A stretch of DNA of 64,000 nt from Candidatus Accumulibacter propinquus (GCA_016714935.1 JADKBU010000010.1:62001-126000); one strand, 5' to 3'; shown: positions 44,863 through 53,670, counted from the stretch's first letter. Notes: generated from the sequence alone by a model not told the origin. A program made the numbers and translations.

Positions 44863-46835
44863 CAATGAACTCCACTTCTGCGGTCGATGGCCCGGACCAG
44901 TACCCGCTCAAGACTATTCACGGACACCGCCGGCGTGCCCTCCCGGCGCACGAACTGGCGATCAAGCAAGGCCACCGACAGCAGAAAGATGAAGGCCTGA
45001 TTCTCGCGCGTGCTGATCGTGGCCGGCTCGCTGTTGAAGATCTTTCTGGTGAGGGCCTTGCAGAAGGCGGTGTCGAGAAAGGGGATGTTCTTCAGTTCGG
45101 CCTCGGACAGCAGCACTTCGAGGTAATCGGGGCGATGCCTCACGAAAGCGGCGCTGTCGGGCGCGCGGTACGGATGCTTGTGCTTGTTGATGATCGATGC
45201 CGGCAGCACCTGTGCGAAGGCCTGCTTGAGCAGGTGCTTTTCGTTGCTGCCGTTGTCGAAGCGCAGGTTCACCGTCGCCGCCAGCCTGACCACCTGCGGG
45301 TCGAGGAAAGGGCAGCGATTCTCGACGCCGTGCGCCAGGCTCATGCGCTCGCCCTGCGTCGACAGCAGGTAACCCGCCAGCAGGGTCTTGAATTCCAGCC
45401 ATTGCGCCTTTTCGATCGGCCCCATGCCGGCGAAATGAGCGTCTGCGCGCGTCAGTTGCAGCAAGGCGCCGAAGGGATCGGCCCGGTCCCGGAGCAGGCG
45501 GTTGGCGAAGCGGCCGTTCTGAAAACGGATTTCATGCGAAAACAGGCCCGGCAACTGCTCTTCGGAGAACTGCTGAAACAGCCCCAGCAATGGCGCCGCG
45601 TGCCCCTCGTCAAAATGGCGCAGGTACGGATACATGCGCGCAATCTGGCGCTTGCGCTCCTCGTTGTCGTAACTTTTCCAGGCCGTGCGCAGCAGCGTTT
45701 CCTTGAACAGGTCGTAGCCGAGGAAGGCCTCGTCAGCCCCCTCGCCGCTGAGCACCACCTTGATGCCTTTGGCGCGCACCGCTTGCGAGAGCAGGAACAT
45801 CGGCACGAAGGCGCTGCGGAACGCCGGCATCTCGGCATGATAGAGCGCCGCCGGAAAGTTTTCGGCGATGTCTGCGTGGCCGATCGTGATCGCACTGTGC
45901 TCGGTACCGAGCCAGCGGCTGACCTCGCTCTGGTCATCCGACTCGTCAAAATACTTGTCTTCGAAGGCCACCGAAAAGGTGTGGATCTTGTGCGGCGACA
46001 TCTGCGTGACGAGTTGGGTGATGATCGATGAGTCCAGCCCGCCGCTCAGGTAGACGCCCACCTCGACATCGCTGCGCAGGCGCAGCCGCACGCTGTCGGT
46101 CAGCGCCTGCCTGACCATCTCCACGGCTTGCGCTTCGCTGGCGACCGCCGGCCCGCGAGCAAAGTCGAGCCGCTCGTAGCAGCCTTCGCTGCGCTGACCC
46201 TCCTGGACGCGCAGAAAGCAGGCCATCGGCAACTGGCGGATACCCTTGAAGCCGCTCTGCGCCGGCAGCGGCGTCCACTGCGCGAAGATCGAGGACAGTT
46301 GCTGCGGGTCGGCGGCGAACTGGAAATCCCTGAACGCCAGGAAGGCCTTCATTTCCGACGCAAAGATCAAGGCCCCGGCGTGTTGCGCATAGAACAGCGG
46401 GCGCTTGCCGTAGCGGTCGCGCGCCAGCAGCAGACTGCCGGCAACATGGTCGTAGATGGCAAAGGCGAAGGCTCCGTTCAGGCGCGGCAGGCACTGCTCG
46501 CCCCAGTACAGCCAGGCCTGCAGCACAACTTCGGTGTCCGATTGGGTGCGGAACCGGCAGCCGTGACCTTCCAGTTCCCTGCGCAATTCCCGGTAGTTGT
46601 ACAGCTCGCCGTTATAGCAAATCCAGTGCCGCTCGCCGGCATCGCTCAAGGGCTGCGTGCCGGAGGCGAGATCGATGATGCTGAGACGGACGGTACCCAT
46701 CGCCAGGCGGTCGTCGACGTAATAACCCGCCTCGTCTGGCCCCCGATGCTGGATCAGCGCCAGCATCCTCTTGACCGCTTCGGCCGGCTCGACACCCTGC
46801 GGAGGCGCGCCGTAGATCCCGGAAATCCCACACAT
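44862..46835 (-). CDS. AsnB-like amidotransferase (glutarimide starter)
   Basis: Asparagine-synthetase-type enzyme of 657 aa. After the initiator Met is removed, Cys2 (MCGISGIYG) becomes the N-terminal nucleophile of the glutaminase half; the C-terminal ATP-pyrophosphatase half has SGGLDSS at 264-270. In glutarimide polyketide pathways such an enzyme aminates malonyl held on a discrete ACP to give the malonamyl starter. A small ACP gene lies 40 nt upstream and the PKS start overlaps its stop codon, the same set of genes. The start at 46835 is chosen because it gives the essential Cys2 and has GGGGAG 5 nt before it; the extra 22 residues of a longer frame would hide Cys2. Ordinary asparagine synthesis cannot be excluded from sequence alone but fits this operon poorly. 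Confidence 0.88.
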   Translation of the reverse strand: MCGISGIYGAPPQGVEPAEAVKRMLALIQHRGPDEAGYYVDDRLAMGTVRLSIIDLASGTQPLSDAGERHWICYNGELYNYRELRRELEGHGCRFRTQSDTEVVLQAWLYWGEQCLPRLNGAFAFAIYDHVAGSLLLARDRYGKRPLFYAQHAGALIFASEMKAFLAFRDFQFAADPQQLSSIFAQWTPLPAQSGFKGIRQLPMACFLRVQEGQRSEGCYERLDFARGPAVASEAQAVEMVRQALTDSVRLRLRSDVEVGVYLSGGLDSSIITQLVTQMSPHKIHTFSVAFEDKYFDESDDQSEVSRWLGTEHSAITIGHADIAENFPAALYHAEMPAFRSAFVPMFLLSQAVRAKGIKVVLSGEGADEAFLGYDLFKETLLRTAWKSYDNEERKRQIARMYPYLRHFDEGHAAPLLGLFQQFSEEQLPGLFSHEIRFQNGRFANRLLRDRADPFGALLQLTRADAHFAGMGPIEKAQWLEFKTLLAGYLLSTQGERMSLAHGVENRCPFLDPQVVRLAATVNLRFDNGSNEKHLLKQAFAQVLPASIINKHKHPYRAPDSAAFVRHRPDYLEVLLSEAELKNIPFLDTAFCKALTRKIFNSEPATISTRENQAFIFLLSVALLDRQFVRREGTPAVSVNSLERVLVRAIDRRSGVH

Positions 46836-46875
46836 CAGCTCTCCCCGATGCCCATATTCCTGGGCGATATCCCGC

Positions 46876-47139
46876 TTATGCGGCGCCTTCGCGGACACCA
46901 TGCGTCGCCATCCTGGCGCGCACCGATGCGATCAGATTGTCGTAGCTGACCAGGATGTTGCTCAGCAATTCTTCGTCCGCGAAGCGGACACCGAATTCAC
47001 TGTCAAGAAACTGCATCAATTGCATGTAGCCGAAGGAATCGATCACGCCGGCCTTGAACAGGTCGGTCTCCGTCGTGATCTCTTCCCCGAACTCGAACAT
47101 GAAGGTCTCTTCGATAAACCGCCGGATTTTCTCTTCCAT
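46876..47139 (-). CDS. Discrete acyl carrier protein
   Basis: Carrier protein of 87 aa with phosphopantetheine site Ser35 in GVIDSFGYMQL and the usual acidic four-helix pattern. It sits between the acyltransferase gene and the amidotransferase gene, so it probably carries the malonyl group that is amidated to start the polyketide. Several starts are possible: the ATG at 47139 has GAGGA at 5-nt spacing and is preferred; the ATG at 47154 would overlap the upstream stop (ATGA) and add 5 residues. Confidence 0.9.
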   Translation of the reverse strand: MEEKIRRFIEETFMFEFGEEITTETDLFKAGVIDSFGYMQLMQFLDSEFGVRFADEELLSNILVSYDNLIASVRARMATHGVREGAA

Positions 47140-47150
47140 CGTCTTCCTCG

Positions 47151-50100
47151 TCATTCCACGCAATCGGCCACGCGCCGCTCGATCGGCGGCGCGGCATCCT
47201 GCTCGAACAGCGCGCCAAAGCGCCGCATCAGCAGGCGCGCGGTGTCATCCATCAGTTTCAAGCCGATCTCGTCGGCATGCCGCCGGCGCCAGTTCTCCAG
47301 TGGCGTGCCCTTGACCCATTGGTTGAAGCCTCCCAGTGCCGGCCCGCAATGGATCTGAAAATCGACCTTGTGGTCGGCGTCACCCTGCAACGCCAGGCGA
47401 TTGGCATGGCCGAAATACCAGCGGAAGATCAGTGCCATCTTCTTCTTCGGATGCTGATCCGCCGCTGCAATCTGGGCGGCGTCATGATGGCGCCGACATT
47501 CCTCATAGACCTCGGCAAAGGAACGCTGGAAATACTTTTCCTGGATCATCCTGGCGGTTCCCTGATCGATCTGCTCGATCGAATCGACCGACCGGTACAA
47601 CTCGTAGAGCTTGTTGGCGCGAACCGGGAAGAACAGGCCGCGTTTGAGCACCTGTACCCTGGCGCCGATCTCGAACATGTCGCCGGCCGGCGCGTAATCG
47701 GTGTCCTGCACCTGCATTTCCTGCAGCAGATCCTTGACCAGCTCGCTGGTACCCGCTTCGACCGTACACTGGTTGATCGAGCCGGTGAGGATGAAGTCGG
47801 CACCCAGCACGAAGGCCGCAGCAGCCGCTTCCGGGGTGCCGATGCCACCCGCGCAGCCGACGCGTATCGACTTGCGGTAGGCATGCGCGGCCATCGCTGC
47901 GTCGCGCTGGCGCTGGATCGCCGGCAGCAGCGTAGCGGCCACGCCGCGGTCGGTATGGCCACCGGAATCGGCCTCGACGCAAATGTCGTCGGCCATCGGC
48001 ACCTGGGTCGACCATTCCGCCTGTTGCGCGCTGACCAGCCCCTGTTCGAGCAACCTGCGCACGATCCGCTCGGGCGCCGGGTTGAGGAAGGCGGCGGCGA
48101 TTTCCGGGCGCGACAGCTTGGCCATGATGCGATTGCGAGCCAGCACGCTGCCGTCGCCGGCACGTTCGAGGCCGCACAGGCGGTAGCGTACGAGGCCACT
48201 GGTCATCTGCAGATAGGCCGACGCCTCGACATTGCGCACGCCATGCTTGAGGAACAGCGCCACGCTGGCCTCCTCGTGCGAGCCGTTCAGCAGGTTCACC
48301 CCGTATGGCTGGCCCGGCTGCAGCGCCTGCTGGATCTGGACGATCGCCTGCTCGACCGCGCCGGGGGCAAGGCCGCCGCTGCCGAAGTAGGACAGCATGC
48401 CGGCGCGGCCCATGCGGATCACCATCGCCGCCGAGGCGATGCCATGCACCATGGCGCCAGCGACATAGGCGTATTGCACCTGGTAGTCGGCCTTGAAATG
48501 CCGCGAACCGAGGCTGGCGGCGCTGATGCCGGCCTGGCGCGCAGGCGGCTCGAGCGTGCCCGGAGGTGCTGCGATCAGCGGCTCTGCGAGCACCCTGGCC
48601 GGCGACACGGCCGCCGGTGCCGGCACTGCCTCCAGCAGGGGCGCCGCTTCCGCCCGGATTTTGGTGACCAGCCCGGTCAGCACCTTGCCGTACCCGCATT
48701 CCTTGAATTCCTCGACGCCCTGGCCCCACATGTAGCGGATCGACTCGACCCAGTTCACCGGCTGGGTGATCTGGCGCGCCAGCAGCGCCTTGGCGCTGTC
48801 GAGTGTGTACGGACGGGCGCTGACGTTCGAAATCACCGGCACCAGGGGTTCGGAGAAGACGAAGGGCGCCAGGAAGGCTTCGAACTCGCTCTGCGCAGCG
48901 GCCATCAGGCGCGAATGGAACGCGCCGCTGACCGTCAGCGGCATGACCATGCGGCAACCCGGCGTCGCTTCGAGCACTGGCCGCGCCTTCAGAACGTCTT
49001 CCCGAGCTCCGGAAATGACGATTTGCGACGGCGTGTTGAGGTTGGCCAGGTCGACCTGATCGAGACCGGCGGCCGCCAGGGAGCGCCGTATCGCCTCCGC
49101 GTCGAGCCCGATCACCGCCGCCATGGCGCCGTCCCTGGCCTGCGACATCAGCTTTGCGCGGCGCTGCACCAGCTTCAGGCCGGTTTCGAAGTCGACCATG
49201 CCGGCCGCGAACAGCGCATCGTATTCGCCCAGGCTGTGGCCGGCCACGAAATCGGGGCCGCGCACCGCGCTGGCCCGCTCCGACAGATAGGTCAGGGCAT
49301 TCACCACGTACAGGGCCGGCTGGGTGTACAGCGTCTGGTCCAGTTGCCGGCGCGGGTCGTCTACGCATAACTCGCGGATCGAATAGCCGAGGAGCGCGTC
49401 GGCCTGCCGGACCAGATCGGGAAACCGCTCGAACAGGCCTTGCCCCATGCCTTTTTTCTGGGCGCCCTGGCCCGGGAAGATATAGGCGATCATCTGCTGG
49501 CTCCTTGCGCCGGTGGCCGTCCCGACTGCGCCGGCCGCGAGTTGTTGCGTGACCTGCCTGAATCCCTCGCGGTCGTCGATGAAGGGCGACATGACCGTGA
49601 AGGTGCGGTGACCACCGCCATCGGGCAGATGCTGCCTGACGAAGCCGGCCAGCGTGCCGGCCGGTCCGATATCGACGAAGTCGAGGTCCCCGGACTCCGT
49701 CTTGAGCACGTGCTGCAGCGCCTCACGAAACAGGATGGGCTCGCGCCCGACCTTCCGGAAATGTTCATCGGACAGCGCCTCGACCCGCGCCCCGGTCCGG
49801 CAGGAAATGACCGGTACGCGCGGCGGAGCAAAGTCAAGCGATGCGCTGGCGAGGGGCACGGCCGCGCGGGCGGCGTCGATCGCCGGCGAGTGAAAGCCGT
49901 GCGAGATGGGTAGCTTGATGGCGCTGATGCCCAGCCCCTGCAGGTGGCGCAAGACAATTTCAAGTTGCTCGCGGACGCCGGAAACCACGAAATGCCGGTC
50001 GTAGTTGATACCGGCCAGGGTGCTGCGCTGGTGCAGTACCGGGTCGCTGTCGTAGAGAGCCGGGTCGTGCAGTATGGTCAGCATCATGCCCGGCTGGCAG

Positions 50101-50504
50101 TGTCGTTCGACGGCATGCGCCTGCTCGATCAAGGCAGCCAGCATCGCCTCGGCCGCGACGGCCCCGGTCAGCGCCGCCGCCACGAATTCGCCCAGGCTGC
50201 TGCCAAGCAGGTAATCGGGGTGCACCCCGCGCGCCATCAGTGCCTGCGCAAGCGCGAACTCGACCATGAAGATGGCCGGGTGGGTATGCACGGTGCGCGA
50301 GAAGTCGCCACCCCGACCCTTGCCCTGGGTATACAGGATGCGCACGATGGAGTCGCCGAGGCTGAACTGCGCGGCTTCGTCGAGGCGATCCATCTGCTCC
50401 CTGAACACCGGCTCGCTGTCATACAGCAGGCGGCCCATCTGGAAGTACTGCGAGCCCTGCCCCGACATCAGAAACACCGTCTTCCGGGCGATCGTCGCAG
50501 ACAT
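47151..50504 (-). CDS. Trans-acting AT-AT-enoylreductase (acylhydrolase/AT, malonyl AT, PfaD-type ER)
   Basis: Three-domain tool enzyme of 1117 aa. The first acyltransferase-like domain (about 8-300) has Ser103 in GSSLGEF and lacks the Arg that normally holds the malonyl carboxylate (the stretch before PGMML is QAHAVERHCQ), so it is probably an acylhydrolase that clears stalled chains. The second (about 340-620) has Ser424 in AGHSLGEY and the Arg-containing QRRAKLM, as expected for malonyl-CoA loading of all the AT-less modules. The C-terminal part (about 660-1110) is an FMN-dependent PfaD-type enoylreductase acting in trans. Equivalent tandem proteins or fusions occur in pederin- and mupirocin-type systems. 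The ATG at 50504 has GAGGG upstream and lies 13 nt after the SDR stop. Confidence 0.92.
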   Translation of the reverse strand: MSATIARKTVFLMSGQGSQYFQMGRLLYDSEPVFREQMDRLDEAAQFSLGDSIVRILYTQGKGRGGDFSRTVHTHPAIFMVEFALAQALMARGVHPDYLLGSSLGEFVAAALTGAVAAEAMLAALIEQAHAVERHCQPGMMLTILHDPALYDSDPVLHQRSTLAGINYDRHFVVSGVREQLEIVLRHLQGLGISAIKLPISHGFHSPAIDAARAAVPLASASLDFAPPRVPVISCRTGARVEALSDEHFRKVGREPILFREALQHVLKTESGDLDFVDIGPAGTLAGFVRQHLPDGGGHRTFTVMSPFIDDREGFRQVTQQLAAGAVGTATGARSQQMIAYIFPGQGAQKKGMGQGLFERFPDLVRQADALLGYSIRELCVDDPRRQLDQTLYTQPALYVVNALTYLSERASAVRGPDFVAGHSLGEYDALFAAGMVDFETGLKLVQRRAKLMSQARDGAMAAVIGLDAEAIRRSLAAAGLDQVDLANLNTPSQIVISGAREDVLKARPVLEATPGCRMVMPLTVSGAFHSRLMAAAQSEFEAFLAPFVFSEPLVPVISNVSARPYTLDSAKALLARQITQPVNWVESIRYMWGQGVEEFKECGYGKVLTGLVTKIRAEAAPLLEAVPAPAAVSPARVLAEPLIAAPPGTLEPPARQAGISAASLGSRHFKADYQVQYAYVAGAMVHGIASAAMVIRMGRAGMLSYFGSGGLAPGAVEQAIVQIQQALQPGQPYGVNLLNGSHEEASVALFLKHGVRNVEASAYLQMTSGLVRYRLCGLERAGDGSVLARNRIMAKLSRPEIAAAFLNPAPERIVRRLLEQGLVSAQQAEWSTQVPMADDICVEADSGGHTDRGVAATLLPAIQRQRDAAMAAHAYRKSIRVGCAGGIGTPEAAAAAFVLGADFILTGSINQCTVEAGTSELVKDLLQEMQVQDTDYAPAGDMFEIGARVQVLKRGLFFPVRANKLYELYRSVDSIEQIDQGTARMIQEKYFQRSFAEVYEECRRHHDAAQIAAADQHPKKKMALIFRWYFGHANRLALQGDADHKVDFQIHCGPALGGFNQWVKGTPLENWRRRHADEIGLKLMDDTARLLMRRFGALFEQDAAPPIERRVADCVE

Positions 50505-50517
50505 GGTGTCGCCGCCC

Positions 50518-51222
50518 TCAGCAGGCGACGCCGCCGTCGACCACCATCACGCTGCCGGTAGTGTAGGCATTGCCGAACAGGTAGAGGTAGGCCTCGGCGA
50601 TTTCCGCCGTGCCACCCAGGCGTGCCAGCGGCACGTACTGCACCAGCTTTTGCAACCGTTCGGGCTGCGCCGGATCGAGCGGCCGGGCGTCGACCAGCCC
50701 TGGCGATACGGTGTTGACGCGGATCGGCGCGAGTTCCACCGCCAGCACCCGCGCCAGCGCCTCGGTCGCGGCGTTCATCGCACTGACCACGGACATGCCA
50801 GGGGTGGCCCGGCGCGACGCGACGCCCGAAGTGAACACCATCGAACCGTCGGGTCGTAGCCATTCCGCGGCGTGCCGGGCCAGGCGATACTGACCCCAGA
50901 ATTTGGTCTCGAAAGCGGCACGCACGGCGTTCAGGTCGCTGCTCAGGAAAGTGTCGTGCGGCAGCGCCGCCTTGATGATCATGGCCAGATGATCGAAGGA
51001 CCCGACGCGCCGGAAAAAATCCCTCACCGACTGCTCGTCGCCGGCATCGACCCGATCGGCGCTGGCACCCGGCCCCAACCGGCACAGCGCCGCCTGCAGA
51101 CTTTCCTGCGAGCGCGAAGCGATCAGCACTTTGGCGCCGGCGTCCAACGCCTTGCCAGCCACCGCAAAGCCGATGCCGGTGGCGCCGCCAACCACCACAA
51201 TTTTCTTGTTTTTCAGCGCCAT
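50518..51222 (-). CDS. Atypical short-chain dehydrogenase/reductase (catalytic Tyr and Lys absent)
   Basis: Rossmann-fold protein of 234 aa and first gene of the biosynthetic operon. The nucleotide-binding motif is VVVGGATGIGF and the C-terminal part (VRVNTVSPGLVDA) is typical SDR. In the catalytic helix the canonical YxxxK is replaced: VSAMNAATEAL aligns with YxASKAAxEAL, giving Val for Tyr and Asn for Lys. Such divergent SDRs either use another acid or act as binding proteins. It may reduce the butenolide or a ketone of the polyketide, but that is a guess. No strong Shine-Dalgarno is seen. The 148 bases before it, down to tcdA, should hold the operon promoter, though no convincing -35/-10 pair was found. 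Confidence 0.8.
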   Translation of the reverse strand: MALKNKKIVVVGGATGIGFAVAGKALDAGAKVLIASRSQESLQAALCRLGPGASADRVDAGDEQSVRDFFRRVGSFDHLAMIIKAALPHDTFLSSDLNAVRAAFETKFWGQYRLARHAAEWLRPDGSMVFTSGVASRRATPGMSVVSAMNAATEALARVLAVELAPIRVNTVSPGLVDARPLDPAQPERLQKLVQYVPLARLGGTAEIAEAYLYLFGNAYTTGSVMVVDGGVAC

Positions 51223-51325
51223 GCTTCAGCCGGATTTTGTCTGGGACGCATGGTGCCATGGATGGCCCGGCATTTCAATGAACAATCCCCACACGCCGGG
51301 CATGGCCGCGCACCGCACCGGTCGA

Positions 51326-51352
51326 ATCGCGGCAGGCCGGCAGCGCCGCGAT
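51326..51352 (-). terminator. GC-rich hairpin after tcdA, weak terminator candidate
   Basis: ATCGCGGC and GCCGCGAT pair perfectly around an 11-nt loop, starting 18 nt after the tcdA stop codon. No run of T follows on the minus strand, so it would be an inefficient intrinsic terminator. It separates tcdA from the biosynthetic operon. Confidence 0.25.
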
Positions 51353-51370
51353 CTTCCCGGTGCGCCCGCC

Positions 51371-52225
51371 CTATTCACCGGGCGGTCCACCTCCGGCGCC
51401 CTGCGGTGAACTGTCGGCCAGGTGCTTGAGGACCTCTCCGGCGGCCAGCAGCCCGAAGGGTGCGGTCACGCAGACCGCCGAACCGAAGCCGGCACAGCTC
51501 AGGCCAGTCAGCGTCCGCGGCGGCTCGCAGCTATCGCTGCGCTCCGGATGGCGCAGGGGTTCGCTGGAAAACACCGCCGGGATTCCGAACTTCTTCCTGG
51601 CTTCACGGGTAAACCCGTGCTCCTTGCGCAGGAGTGCGCGCACCTTGGCGAGCAGCGGATCCTGGATGGTGAACGCGAGGTCGGCGACCGCGATGCGCGT
51701 CGGGTCGATCTGGCCACCGGCACCACCGGCGGTAATCAGCGGTACCGCGCAGCGCCGCGACCAGGCGATCATGGCGACCTTGCTGCGTACCTGGTCAATG
51801 GCGTCGATCAGGTAGTCGAAACCCCCTCCGAGAAGGCTGTCGACGTTCTCCGGCGTCACGAAATCGTCGATTTCCCTGACCTCGCAATCAGGGTTGATGG
51901 TACGGATGCGCTGCGCCATGGCACTGACCTTGGCTTTGCCGAATTCCCCGTCGACCGCATGCACCTGTCGGTTGACGTTCGATTCGACGATGATGTCCAG
52001 GTCGATCAGGGTGATCCGGCCGATCGCCGAACGCGCCAGGCCCTCGGCCGCCCACGAACCGACGCCGCCGACACCGACCACCGCCACATGCGCCTGCTGA
52101 AAACGCCGCAAGGCGTCGGCCCCGTAGAGGCGCGCGACGCCGGCGAAGCGGCGCCGGGGATCGATGCATTCCCGCAAGCCGTCGCCGTCGCTGGCGACCG
52201 GCGCGGTGACCTCGTGTCTGTCCAT
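51371..52225 (-). CDS. tcdA: tRNA threonylcarbamoyladenosine dehydratase (TcdA/CsdL, E1-like)
   Basis: ThiF/E1-like enzyme of 284 aa that uses ATP to dehydrate t6A37 of tRNA to its cyclic form. The nucleotide-binding site VVGVGGVGSWAAEGLARS and the following IDLDIIVESNVNRQ (adenylation motif) are clear. The C-terminal part (SCAGFGSAVCVTAPFG) is also TcdA-like. The ATG at 52225 has AAGGA 8 nt upstream; a TTG at 52243 would extend it by six residues. It is divergent from the FKBP gene 99 bases away and precedes, in the same direction, the biosynthetic operon, to which it is probably unrelated. Confidence 0.9.
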   Translation of the reverse strand: MDRHEVTAPVASDGDGLRECIDPRRRFAGVARLYGADALRRFQQAHVAVVGVGGVGSWAAEGLARSAIGRITLIDLDIIVESNVNRQVHAVDGEFGKAKVSAMAQRIRTINPDCEVREIDDFVTPENVDSLLGGGFDYLIDAIDQVRSKVAMIAWSRRCAVPLITAGGAGGQIDPTRIAVADLAFTIQDPLLAKVRALLRKEHGFTREARKKFGIPAVFSSEPLRHPERSDSCEPPRTLTGLSCAGFGSAVCVTAPFGLLAAGEVLKHLADSSPQGAGGGPPGE

Positions 52226-52324
52226 GGCGCTTGTCCTTGGCAAGTTTCGTAGAGTGTAATAGGAACTGGCAGAGAACCGGCATGCTGGGCTAAACTTCGC
52301 TCTTTTTGTTCAAGAGGATCTCCG

Positions 52325-52669
52325 ATGCCCATCGTCACCACACCCAGCGGACTTCAGATCGAAGAAATCATTCTCGGCAGCGGTCCCACGGCCAGCGCTG
52401 GCCAACACGTGATCGTGCATTACACGGGCTGGCTGGCCGATGGCAAGAAATTCGACTCGAGCGTGGATCGCAACGAACCCTTCCGTTTTCCGCTCGACGG
52501 CAGACATGTCATTCCCGGCTGGGAAGAAGGAGTTCCCGGCATGAGCGTCGGCGGTGTCCGCAAACTCACCATTCCGCCCGAACTCGCTTACGGCGCGCGT
52601 GGCGCCGGCAAGATGATCCCGCCGCACGCCAAGCTGGTGTTCGAGATCGAGCTCCTCGATATTGCCTGA
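52325..52669 (+). CDS. FKBP-type peptidyl-prolyl cis-trans isomerase
   Basis: Small cytoplasmic foldase of 114 aa consisting of one FKBP domain. The ligand-pocket residues are kept: VHYTGWLADGKKFDSS, then FPLDGRHVIPGWEEG and LAYGARGAG. No signal peptide is present. The ATG is preceded by AGGA at 6-nt spacing. A pseudouridine synthase gene begins 13 nt after its stop, so the two may share a transcript. Confidence 0.95.
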   Translation: MPIVTTPSGLQIEEIILGSGPTASAGQHVIVHYTGWLADGKKFDSSVDRNEPFRFPLDGRHVIPGWEEGVPGMSVGGVRKLTIPPELAYGARGAGKMIPPHAKLVFEIELLDIA

Positions 52670-52682
52670 TGATGTTTGATTG

Positions 52683-53633
52683 ATGGCCGACGGGCCCCGC
52701 AAGCCCCCGCGCCCGCCCGCCGCGCAACCGCCGCAGCCCGTGAGCGATCGCCCGACGGTACGCGGCGGCGGGGTCAGGCACAAACCCACGGCAGAACTCG
52801 CCAAAGGCGACTCGCCGGGCCCGCCCCGAGGCGAACGTCGGAACATGGTGCGCGTGCCGGCCGCGGCTGCGACAACCGGCGCGGGGCCGGCGAGCAGCCC
52901 GGCACCGGTCGGCGTACGGATCTCCAAGCTGATGGCCGAGCGCGGACTTTGTTCGCGTCGTGACGCCGACGCCTACATCACGCGCGGCTGGGTCTTCGTC
53001 GATGGGAAGCGGGTCAGCGAACTGGGAACCCGCGCCGATGCGAGCGCCGTCATCACCCTCGACCGACAAGCCCAGGCAAACCAGCAAAGCCGCCTGACCA
53101 TCCTGCTGCACAAGCCGATGGGTTATGTCTCCGGGCAACCGGAACCGGGCTTTACGCCGGCGGTGACGTTGATCCAGCCGGAACGACAATACCGCACGCC
53201 GGACACGCCGCTGTTTCATCCGGCCTGCCTGAAGGGACTGGCGCCCGCCGGCAGGCTGGATATCGATTCGACCGGCCTGCTGGTTCTGACCCAGGATGGG
53301 CGGGTGGCGCGGCAGCTGATCGGCGAGGACTCGGCAATCGACAAGGAATATCTGGTGCGCGTCGAAGGCCATCTGGACGCCAGAGGCCTCGCCCTCCTGA
53401 ACCACGGCCTCAGCCTCGATGCGCGGCAACTGAAACCGGCCAGGGTCGAATGGCTCAACGACGACCAGCTCCGTTTCGTTCTCCGTGAAGGACGCAAGCG
53501 GCAGATCCGGCGGATGTGTGAACTGGTCGGGCTGCGCGTCACCGGCCTCAAGCGCGTCCGCATCGGCGCGGTCCGGCTCGGCGACCTGCCGCTCGGGCAA
53601 TGGCGCTTCCTGCGCCCGGATGAAAGCTTCTGA
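52683..53633 (+). CDS. rluF: 23S rRNA pseudouridine synthase, RluF type
   Basis: RsuA/RluB/RluF-family enzyme of 316 aa that isomerises uridine in 23S rRNA. A proline- and arginine-rich leader of about 75 residues precedes an S4 RNA-binding domain (RISKLMAERGLCSRRDAD). The catalytic motif GRLDIDSTGLLVLT contains the nucleophilic Asp. The end RQIRRMCE...PLGQWRFL matches RluF better than RluB or RsuA. The start may be the ATG at 52683 or the TTG one codon earlier. A damaged second copy of the gene lies at 60108-60445. Confidence 0.88.
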   Translation: MADGPRKPPRPPAAQPPQPVSDRPTVRGGGVRHKPTAELAKGDSPGPPRGERRNMVRVPAAAATTGAGPASSPAPVGVRISKLMAERGLCSRRDADAYITRGWVFVDGKRVSELGTRADASAVITLDRQAQANQQSRLTILLHKPMGYVSGQPEPGFTPAVTLIQPERQYRTPDTPLFHPACLKGLAPAGRLDIDSTGLLVLTQDGRVARQLIGEDSAIDKEYLVRVEGHLDARGLALLNHGLSLDARQLKPARVEWLNDDQLRFVLREGRKRQIRRMCELVGLRVTGLKRVRIGAVRLGDLPLGQWRFLRPDESF

Positions 53634-53670
53634 CGGCAATCGCGTGAGCGGCAGTCATTGCTTTTCCCGG

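Noticed and set aside
13420..44868. Many long plus-strand open frames (several of 400-1054 codons) opposite the polyketide synthases
   Set aside because: They are antisense shadows of high-GC coding DNA: Arg/Gly/His-rich, without family motifs, and broken wherever the PKS codon pattern changes.
44862..46835. Housekeeping asparagine synthetase
   Set aside because: Translational overlap with the PKS and adjacency to a free ACP point to a pathway role, although substrate cannot be proved from sequence.
50468..51259. A 263-codon minus-strand frame overlapping the SDR
   Set aside because: It is a shifted reading of the SDR gene; only the 50518-51222 frame shows the Rossmann motif and SDR C-terminus.
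51223..51370. Sigma-70 promoter for the biosynthetic operon
   Set aside because: TTGTTC and TTGAAA hexamers occur on the minus strand, but none has a convincing -10 at proper spacing.
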